Origin: an uncultured Hyphomicrobiaceae bacterium | GTDB lineage: Bacteria; Pseudomonadota; Alphaproteobacteria; Rhizobiales; Hyphomicrobiaceae | Reading direction: 5' to 3' | NCBI GenBank assembly: GCA_937873575.1 | Contig: CALMPK010000206.1 | Location: 1-58,169 of the forward strand | DNA: 58,169 bases | Part shown: positions 52,419 through 58,169 of the stretch, piece by piece | Layout: every line of letters begins with the position of its first letter | How positions within the stretch are numbered: the stretch's first letter is position 1 | Position numbers and translations under genes: made by a program | Notes under the pieces: generated by a model | Database searches by the model: none | The model's input: the letters and a program-made list of their open reading frames with translations, nothing else | What the model was told of the DNA's origin: nothing

Positions 52419-52835
52419 ATGTCGCTGATCCTGCTGGCTATCTCGCTGACGATAACGCTCTGCATCATCGCCTACAACTTTGCCATCTACGCCTTGCCCT
52501 TCATGGTCGGCCTCTCGGCCGCGCAGTACGCCTGGGGGGCCGGCGCCGGGGTCTTCCTGTCCGGTCTTGCCGCCATCGGCGCGGCCTTGTTGTCGATCGC
52601 GCTGGTGATCGGGGTTCTCGGCTTCGCCAGGAATCCGGCCCTGCGCCTGATCGCGCTGGCGATCTTCGCGATCCCGGCCACCATTGCGGGATACGCCCTC
52701 GTCCTTGGCCTCACAAAGAACGCGATTGACTCGACGATAGTGCTCAATCTGCTCGGCGGCGCGGGCGGTCTGTTCATCGGCATAGCCGCGATGGTCAACC
52801 TCAACGCCCTCGGCGTCTCGGTGTTTTCGCGCTGA
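52419..52835 (+). CDS. Hypothetical membrane protein
   Basis: 138 aa with four hydrophobic helices (about 2-24, 45-68, 75-97, 105-130): ILLAISLTITLCIIAYNFAI at the start. CTGGAGG lies 6 nt before the ATG. Small multi-pass protein of unknown role, common in ICEs of this family. Confidence 0.75.
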   Translation: MSLILLAISLTITLCIIAYNFAIYALPFMVGLSAAQYAWGAGAGVFLSGLAAIGAALLSIALVIGVLGFARNPALRLIALAIFAIPATIAGYALVLGLTKNAIDSTIVLNLLGGAGGLFIGIAAMVNLNALGVSVFSR

Positions 52836-53516
52836 CCCGTCGACCGCGACCATCACTGCCACAAGAAAACCAGGGCGGCTTGCGCCGCCGGATGTCCGGC
52901 TTTCCCGCTCAGGTCAGGCATGGAGCGTCGACGCTGCGGCCCCGTGCCGCCGTTTCCCGTCAGCATCACCCGGTCGCTCGGGATCGCCCGACCATCGGCA
53001 TGAGTCCCGGAGGCCGTGAACGTCTGTCGCCCCGCCGGTCAATCCCCTTCGCGCCGTGAAAGCGAGCCGCGATCACCTTCATTCCCACCCCCTCGCAATT
53101 CTGTCGGATCGCACCTTCCGCCATCGAAGCGGGTGCGTCGCCATTCCGTGCCATTCGGCCCGATAGCCTTGTTCGTCCTCGTCCCGGACAGCTTCCGCGA
53201 GCGAAGAGGCGGGTGGCCGGAAATGGAGGACCGAAGGCGCCGCTCTGAGCGGTGCAAGCTCATCGGGCCTGCCGTTTCGCTGCTGCCGGCAAGGACGATG
53301 GTTCGGCTGTGCGTCTCGGTTCGTATGCGTTCAGAGGCACCAATCCCTCCGACTGACTGATCCCCTAAGTCCGTTCGGTTTCCGGCCGCAACCCACGTGG
53401 CTCCGGACCGTGTTGCCGCGCAAGCGCGGCTGCCCGCCCCACTCCGGGCCTTATGGGCGAGCTGCCCGCAAGCAGGCAGTTGCAGGCGTCTCCCGCCGTC
53501 CTTGGCCGGGTCTCGT
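52836..53516. other. Gene-free region upstream of ssb
   Basis: About 680 bp with open frames on both strands but no family similarity I recognise. It holds short hairpins such as CTGCC-CGCAAGCA-GGCAG near 53461-53478. Probably a long regulatory leader or decayed sequence. Confidence 0.5.
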
Positions 53517-53535
53517 CGGAGGGATGGTCCCTCCG
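53517..53535 (+). promoter_or_regulatory. TGG-triloop hairpin leader of ssb
   Basis: CGGAGGGA-TGG-TCCCTCCG, perfect 8-bp stem, ending 20 nt before the start codon and followed by GAAGCAACGGAG, which resembles the GAAGCAGGCAGGAG after the hairpin at 33684. Confidence 0.7.
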
Positions 53536-53555
53536 AGAAGCAACGGAGACCTACA

Positions 53556-53957
53556 ATGCAGAACATCGTCATTCTCGCCGGCAACATCGGTCAGGACCCT
53601 GAAACCCGCTCCACCCAGGGCGGCACCCGGATCACCCACTTCACGCTGGCCACCTCGCGCCCCCGCTACTCGGAAGGCAAGGTTGTCCGGGATGAGAAGG
53701 GCTACCGGGTTCAGGACACCGAGTGGCACCGCATCACCGCCTTCAACGGCCTCGGCAAAACGATCCAGGAATATTGCGAGAAGGGTATGAAGGTTCTGGT
53801 TCGCGGCCGCATCCACTACACGAAGTGGAAGGACCAGGAAGGCAACGATCGCTACGGCAGCGAAATCATCGCCGAGACGGTCGACTTCCTGAGCCGGGCG
53901 CAGCAGAGCGAAACCGGAGCCGGCCAGCGCGATCTCGACGACGACATCCCGTTCTGA
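53556..53957 (+). CDS. ssb: Single-stranded DNA-binding protein
   Basis: 133 aa OB-fold protein: MQNIVILAGNIGQDPETRSTQGG, FTLATSRPRY, EWHRITAFNGLGKTIQEYCEKGMKVLVRGRIHY. The C-terminal acidic tip DDDIPF binds repair and replication partners. Shorter linker than chromosomal SSB, as usual for element-borne copies. Likely coats transferred single strands during conjugation. Confidence 0.92.
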   Translation: MQNIVILAGNIGQDPETRSTQGGTRITHFTLATSRPRYSEGKVVRDEKGYRVQDTEWHRITAFNGLGKTIQEYCEKGMKVLVRGRIHYTKWKDQEGNDRYGSEIIAETVDFLSRAQQSETGAGQRDLDDDIPF

Positions 53958-53973
53958 GCGGGAGGTCGGAAGG

Positions 53974-54006
53974 CCCGGCGGCACAAGCCGCCGGGTTTCT
54001 CATTTT
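53974..54006 (+). terminator. Terminator after ssb
   Basis: CCCGGCGG-CACAAG-CCGCCGGG, then TTTCTCATTTTC, 16 bp past the stop. Confidence 0.8.
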
Positions 54007-54143
54007 CGCGACTTCCCGCACCCTTCCGCTGCGATGCCGCCGACAAGATTGCCGAACGGCCCCTCGCGCAAAAGAGCAATGAAGAGGTCTCACAATCGGC
54101 GTGGTCGCCTCAAGATTCGAATGCCGGACGGACGCCGAGATTT

Positions 54144-54353
54144 ATGAAAAGCACGCCGCACCTACGCAACAGAATTTGTTACACGACGGTTGCTCCGACC
54201 CTTGTTCTCGATCTTGCTAACGCGAACAGTCCGAACCTCACCAGAGCAAGAGACATGTGTTCCTCCACATGGCTGGAGGGCGTCATGGCCGCCGCAGAAT
54301 ACGACGGCGAGGACGCTACCATTGTCGAGGAGCTGGATCCCTTCGCCCCGTGA
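54144..54353 (+). CDS. Doubtful small frame, 69 aa
   Basis: The last 22 codons (MAAAEYDGEDATIVEELDPFAP from ATG 54285, with GGAGGG upstream) could be a real peptide; the upstream part has no support. The stop lies in the loop of a hairpin (54339-54363, CCCTTCGCCC/GGGCGAAGGG). Confidence 0.25.
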   Translation: MKSTPHLRNRICYTTVAPTLVLDLANANSPNLTRARDMCSSTWLEGVMAAAEYDGEDATIVEELDPFAP

Positions 54354-54363
54354 GGGCGAAGGG
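54339..54363. terminator. Hairpin, possible terminator
   Basis: CCCTTCGCCC-CGTGA-GGGCGAAGGG, perfect 10-bp stem with no U-tract. The rest of 53996-54536 shows no clear gene. Confidence 0.5.
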
Positions 54364-54536
54364 GCGCGCCTTAGTCCCCGAAGTGGTCAGGCAACCGAAT
54401 CAGTTTCCGTGCCACTTCAGGAAACGCAGCGTGGACCGTGGTTTGCGGCCCAAATTCGGCTAGCTTTTGCGCGAAGAGCGACTAAAATAGTCGTAGTTCT
54501 GGATTGCGTGCAGATCGGAGTGGGAGGTGATCATGT

Positions 54537-54785
54537 ATGATCACCGCCCGACAGTCACGGGCCGCACGCGCGCTGCTGGGTTGGACGCAGGAGACGCTCG
54601 CTGACAAGGCCCGGGTATCGCTGACCGCGCTTAAACGCCTCGAGTCCGAGAACGGGCTCGAAGTGTTCGAATCGACTCGCGATGAAGTTCGCAGGGCGCT
54701 GGAAGCGGCCGGGGTTGTTCTCTTGTCAACGGACAAGGGAGAAGGGGTTCTGCTCCTCCACCACAGGCTCGACCGACCGAAATAA
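54537..54785 (+). CDS. XRE-family HTH regulator, short
   Basis: 82 aa, essentially one helix-turn-helix: SRAARALLGWTQETLADKARVSLTALKRLES (about residues 7-37), followed by ALEAAGVVLLSTDKGEGVLL. GGGAGGTGATC lies just upstream. Single-domain regulators of this type often control ICE excision or transfer operons, but the target is not visible here. Confidence 0.82.
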   Translation: MITARQSRAARALLGWTQETLADKARVSLTALKRLESENGLEVFESTRDEVRRALEAAGVVLLSTDKGEGVLLLHHRLDRPK

Positions 54786-54882
54786 CACTATGGAGCGCAT
54801 ATCGACGTTTCCGTGACATAAAGGCATTTTATCTTGTTTTGAGACATTCAATGAATCCGGCGCACGCGAGTACGGAAGCTTG

Positions 54883-55164
54883 ATGGGACAGTCAATACTG
54901 GCATTTCTGGACGCACCACCGTCCAGCGACACACTCACAACTTACGACCGCGAGCATATGAAGCTCTACATGCGGCTGCTCGACGCCGAGCGGGACGGCG
55001 CCGACTGGCGCGAGGCCGTGCACATCCTGTTCGGCCTCGACCCGTATCGCGATCCCACCCGATGCCGCTCCATCCACAATGCCCATCTCGCCCGCGCACA
55101 TTGGATGACCGAACACGGCTATCGCGAACTGGTTCGTGAAAGTCAGCAGAAGCCCTCTTCGTGA
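54883..55164 (+). CDS. DUF2285-domain protein
   Basis: 93 aa. LYMRLLDAERDGADWREAVHILFGLDP, then HNAHLARAHWMTEHGYRELV: the DUF2285 pattern found in ICE regulators. ATG 54883 preferred over TTG 54880. Probably DNA-binding; function unproven. Confidence 0.75.
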   Translation: MGQSILAFLDAPPSSDTLTTYDREHMKLYMRLLDAERDGADWREAVHILFGLDPYRDPTRCRSIHNAHLARAHWMTEHGYRELVRESQQKPSS

Positions 55165-55267
55165 TGCTCCGCAAGCATCACCTCTTGTTCTCTTCATGAC
55201 TTCCAATTCTCAACCCGGACGTGAAATCCTGCATCCCCCAAGTAACAATAAACGTGGGAGGATCTCC

Positions 55268-56042
55268 ATGACGCCTGACGCATCGACGTGGCGTTCGTCT
55301 GTTGAATACGAGCATCTGGATGTATTGACGCCATCCGATCTGGCCTGGGAATGGCTGCGTCGCAGCGATGCCTATGATGCCGACTTCGAAGCATCCGTGG
55401 CCGAACACGGAATCGCGACGTCCATGACGGCGCAGATTCAGCAACGATGGGGATTGCGATTTCCCTGTCGACCCTCGGACGCCACCCCCTGACGCTCCGA
55501 TTTTCTGGCTCCCAAGGGAAGATACGAGCGTCGTCGTCCTGATCGAAGTACCACCCGATCTGCGGGACGACGACGGTGATCAGCCTGTCGAATCCTGGCG
55601 CCAGGAGCGGGCAACCGAAGATGGCCACGGTTCATTCCGTCTTTCTCTTTCCACCGGTGAACGTCTCCAGATCGCGGACAACATCGTCGAGGCCGGCATT
55701 GCATCTGTCGCCGCCATCCCACTCGGCATAGAGGGCTTCGATCGGATCGAAGCCGTCTATCGCCTCCTTTCGGCTCTGCACGGCCGGGCAATTCCCCCCG
55801 ACACGCGGCTGACACGCCAGCAGCGCGTGCGGCAACGCCGAATGCTTCGCGCCTTTGACGGATACCGGGCCGGCGCGACGCAACAGGAAATCGCCGAGGT
55901 CATCTTCAGCATCGATCGTCTCGACCGCGACGAATGGCAGACGTCGGAGGTCCGTCACAAGATCAAGACGCTCCTGCGTGATGCCAAAGCCATGATCGCG
56001 GGCGGATATCGAAAACTCCTCCGTCATCGCCACCGACCCTAG
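55268..56042 (+). pseudogene. DUF6499-DUF2285 regulator, frameshifted at a C5 run
   Basis: Frame one (55268-55492) gives the DUF6499 part: MTPDASTWRSSVEYEHLDVL, DLAWEWLRRSDAYDADFEA, RWGLRFPCRPSDATP, stop. Frame two (from 55491) continues without a stop as DAPIFWLPREDTSVVVL to the DUF2285 end MIAGGYRKLLRHRHRP. Removing one C from the run CCCCC at 55485-55489 restores a single frame of about 257 aa. Could be a real mutation, slippage-based phase variation, or a sequencing error. Confidence 0.8.
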
Positions 56043-56183
56043 CGCGGTCACGCCCTCTCAATGGTGGGCGAATTCGATACCCCCCAACTTCGCCCTGCAA
56101 CTCGCCGGCTCTTCTCCGCCACCGTGGTCATTACCCGCCGCTGATCCGAAGCGGCCGTCCCAAACACCACGGAGGCCCGATCC

Positions 56184-56465
56184 ATGCCACACGAACCCGT
56201 CGTTCTCCCGCCGCGCTACCTGCGAACCAAGGAAGCGGCCGAGTTCCTCAGCCTTTCGGCCCGGACGCTCGAAAAGCATCGGACCTACGGCACCGGCCCC
56301 GCCTATCGCAAGCTCGGCGGCCGCGTCGTCTACGCGATCGACGATCTCGAAACCTGGGCTGCCCGCGGCGCAGTGACGTCCACCTCCGATCCGCGCGGCT
56401 CGGTCCTGCCGGCCAAACGCCACGCGCATCAGCAGCCGGTCCACGCCGGCCGTTACGCACGCTGA
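56184..56465 (+). CDS. alpA: AlpA/MerR-type helix-turn-helix protein
   Basis: 93 aa. YLRTKEAAEFLSLSARTLEKHRTYGTGPAYRKLGGRVVYAIDDLETWA (about residues 12-59) is the winged-HTH excisionase fold. The family includes AlpA activators and ICE excisionase-like regulators. ACGGAGG lies 9 nt upstream. Placed 18 bp before repA, the conserved order in this ICE type. Confidence 0.85.
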   Translation: MPHEPVVLPPRYLRTKEAAEFLSLSARTLEKHRTYGTGPAYRKLGGRVVYAIDDLETWAARGAVTSTSDPRGSVLPAKRHAHQQPVHAGRYAR

Positions 56466-56483
56466 TCGCGGCCGGAATCGTTC

Positions 56484-57647
56484 ATGGCGGCGCGGCGTCT
56501 ATCCCTCTCGGAGCGCGGACAGCTCGACCTGTTCCGGGCGCTTCCCGGCGACTTCGCGCCACGAGACGCGCAGGATCTCATGGCCTATCCCTTCTTTTCC
56601 CTATCCAAGACCCATCGCGTCGCGCCGATCGACTTCGTCGCGGGTGGCGTGACGATCCGGGTCGAGGCTGTTCCCGATCACGGCATGGCGACCATATGGG
56701 ACGCCGATATCCTGATCTGGGCGGCAAGCCAGATCGTGAATGCCCGAGATGCCGGACTCCGCACCTCGCGACTGATGGCCGCCACGCCCTACGAAATCCT
56801 CACCTATGTCGGTCGCGGCACATCGCTTCGCGACTACCAGCGCCTGAAAGCCGCGCTCGACCGGCTGCAATCGACCACGGTGTCGACCTCGATCCGGCAG
56901 CCGGCCGAGGGCCGCCGCCACCGCTTTTCTTGGATCAACGAGTGGCAGGAGCGGACCAACCACAACGGCCGGCCAGAAGGCATCGAGATGATCGTGCCGG
57001 ACTGGTTCTACCGCGCCGTCCTCGACGATGCGCTCGTGCTCACCATCGACCGCGCCTATTTCGACCTCACGGGCGGCCTCGACCGCTGGCTCTACCGCCT
57101 GGTGCGCAAGCACGGCGGCCGCCAGCGCGATGGCTGGCGCTTCGACTTCCGCCACCTCCACCAGAAATCCGGAAGCCTGTCGCCGTTCAAGCGCTTCGCC
57201 TTCGAGCTGCGCGACATCATCCGGCGCCAGCCGCTGCCCGGCTACACGCTCTTCCTCGAGGCCGAAATCGGGGGCCGCACGCTGCTCGCTTTCGAGCCTC
57301 TCTCGGCCTGTGGACAGCCTGTGGACGGCCTCGTGCTATCGGGAACCCGGACTATCGTGCTATCGGGAACCCGAGGCTCGTGCTATCAGGAACCCAAACA
57401 GGGTTTAACCCACGGAAACTTCACACGAAATCGCGCCCTTAACTTAGAGTCTAACATAGACTCTAAGTTTGAAGAGCGCGCGCGCGATGTGGAAAACCTC
57501 ATCCGCGAGACCGCCCGAAACCTCAGCGTCACCGCGAAGAAGACCAAAGCGGCCGCGCCGGGATCGGCGCCCAACGACGACAGCTCTTCGTCTTCCAGCG
57601 AAGCAAAAGCGCCTCGCCTTTCTCTCGACCGATCGGGGAAAAGCTGA
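56484..57647 (+). CDS. repA: Replication initiator protein A
   Basis: 387 aa. The conserved RepA part is residues 1-275: FRALPGDFAPRDAQDLMAYPFFSLSK, ILTYVGRGTSLRDYQRLKAALDRLQSTTVSTSIR, LTGGLDRWLYRLVRKHGGRQRDGW, SPFKRFAFELRDIIRRQ. Residues about 283-305 are encoded by three iteron-like repeats. The C-terminus is Lys/Ser-rich. Suggests an extrachromosomal circle that can replicate. The stop overlaps the parA ATG. Confidence 0.88.
   Translation: MAARRLSLSERGQLDLFRALPGDFAPRDAQDLMAYPFFSLSKTHRVAPIDFVAGGVTIRVEAVPDHGMATIWDADILIWAASQIVNARDAGLRTSRLMAATPYEILTYVGRGTSLRDYQRLKAALDRLQSTTVSTSIRQPAEGRRHRFSWINEWQERTNHNGRPEGIEMIVPDWFYRAVLDDALVLTIDRAYFDLTGGLDRWLYRLVRKHGGRQRDGWRFDFRHLHQKSGSLSPFKRFAFELRDIIRRQPLPGYTLFLEAEIGGRTLLAFEPLSACGQPVDGLVLSGTRTIVLSGTRGSCYQEPKQGLTHGNFTRNRALNLESNIDSKFEERARDVENLIRETARNLSVTAKKTKAAAPGSAPNDDSSSSSSEAKAPRLSLDRSGKS
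57332..57395 (+). repeat. Three iteron-like repeats inside repA
   Basis: CGTGCTATCGGGAACCC at 57332, 57356 and 57379 (last copy CGTGCTATCAGGAACCC), spacing 24 and 23. Two CTGTGGAC words lie just before (57308-57325). The spacing of about two helical turns fits initiator-binding iterons of an origin. Confidence 0.75.
57441..57469. promoter_or_regulatory. 29-bp perfect palindrome inside repA
   Basis: AACTTAGAGTCTA-ACA-TAGACTCTAAGTT, 13-bp arms, AT-rich in a GC-rich gene, followed by an alternating GCGCGCGCGC run. Placed 45 bp after the last iteron; a candidate origin or ParA/RepA site. Confidence 0.7.
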
Positions 57648-58169
57648 TGATCGTCGCCTTTCTCAATCAGAAGGGCGGCGTCGGCAAGACGACGCTGGCG
57701 CTGCACCTTGCCGGTGAGCTGGCGGGACGCGGCAAGCGTGTCACGCTGATCGACGCGGACCCGCAGGGCTCCGCGCTCGACTGGTCGCAGCAACGCTCAC
57801 GCGAGGGCCTGCCGCGCCTGTTCGGCGTCGTCGGCTTGGCGCGTGACACGCTGCACCGCGAGGCGCCAGAACTCGCTCGTGACGTCGACCACATCGTCAT
57901 AGATGGGCCGCCACGCGTTGCCGGGCTCGTGCGCTCCGCGCTGCTCGCCGCCGACCTCGTGGTGATCCCGGTGCAGCCATCGCCGCTCGATGGCTGGGCC
58001 TCGGCGGAGATGCTGGCGCTCTTGACGGAGGCGCGCATCTACCGGCCAGAGCTTGTCGCCCGCTTCGTGCTCAACCGCTGCGCCGCGCGCACCGTCATCG
58101 CCCGCGAGACAGCGGAAACGCTCGCCGATCACGATCCGCCGGTGCTCGCCAGCACCATCGGCCAGCGCG
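57647..58169 (+). CDS. parA: ParA-family partition ATPase (3' truncated by window edge)
   Basis: Open from ATG 57647 to the end of the window (about 174 codons). Deviant Walker A QKGGVGKTTLALHLAGEL (about residues 8-25), Walker A' TLIDADPQGSALDWSQQR (about 36-53), Walker B VIDGPPR (about 82-88), and VIPVQPSPLDGWASAEM typical of small ParA (VirC1/MipZ-like). Overlaps repA by one base. With repA and alpA it forms the maintenance module of the element. Confidence 0.9.
   Translation, partial: MIVAFLNQKGGVGKTTLALHLAGELAGRGKRVTLIDADPQGSALDWSQQRSREGLPRLFGVVGLARDTLHREAPELARDVDHIVIDGPPRVAGLVRSALLAADLVVIPVQPSPLDGWASAEMLALLTEARIYRPELVARFVLNRCAARTVIARETAETLADHDPPVLASTIGQR

Noticed and set aside
53039-53587. 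182-codon minus-strand frame upstream of ssb
   Set aside because: Low-complexity Arg/Ser/Gly translation, no ribosome site, runs into ssb antisense.

Overview
The window is high-GC DNA from an alphaproteobacterium. The evidence is the chromosomal gene order (htpX-rsmB-heparinase-purH, gluQ beside alkA, an SDHAF4/DUF1674 gene), a GAAC-N7-GAAC LexA box of the alphaproteobacterial type, and short palindromic repeats of the rhizobial kind built around CGAAAAGTG/TTTTCGG. I cannot name the genus.

Region 1 (1-12126) is ordinary chromosome. It carries ribosome rescue (arfB, 5' truncated by the window), a DedA/YqaA membrane protein, dsbB, an HNH endonuclease, alkA, gluQ, a DUF1674 gene, htpX, rsmB, a heparinase II/III-like gene, purH, ybjQ and a sulfide:quinone oxidoreductase. 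The gaps hold structured repeats: three units of a 62-bp repeat, a 77-bp duplication covering the end of the DUF1674 gene, two exact copies of a 141-bp repeat, and two copies of a double-hairpin element.

Region 2 (about 12176 to beyond 58169) is a genomic island, most likely an integrative and conjugative element of the alphaproteobacterial repA/parA/alpA type. It starts at a 3'-half fragment of tRNA-Gly(GCC), followed by a tyrosine integrase. Cargo follows: a TacA/TacT toxin-antitoxin pair, a LexA-box-headed imuA-imuB-dnaE2 mutagenesis cassette, a possible HEPN/AbiU2 gene, an SRAP (yedK) gene and a broken SRAP paralogue. A 7.1-kb IS1182-bounded transposon carries an arsenic operon and chrA. 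A group II intron lies antisense in the leader of an ArdC-type gene. The element backbone continues with ardC, a macro-like gene, a large parB, conserved small genes, a strawberry-notch helicase, a Toprim protein, a DUF2493 gene, ssb, DUF2285 regulators, alpA, repA with iterons, and parA. A regulator-hydrolase-MFS cargo block (about 37380-41000) interrupts the backbone. The transfer genes, if present, lie beyond the right edge.

The most unusual signal is in the untranslated leaders of the island backbone. Three genes (ardC, parB, and a hypothetical at 41535) share a leader with a fixed geometry: an outer stem CGTGACGGG/CCCGTCGCG, a 5-bp inner stem whose sequence changes with pairing kept, a constant AGAGG loop, and the ribosome-binding site at the foot of the stem. 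The sno helicase gene has a larger variant. Four other genes (macro-like, 54-aa membrane peptide, DUF2493, ssb) have a perfect hairpin with a YGG triloop 20-25 nt before the start codon, with a different stem sequence each time. These look like two families of RNA or DNA regulatory elements that co-regulate the backbone; that role is inference. The group II intron boundary can be placed to the base because it interrupts one of these leaders.
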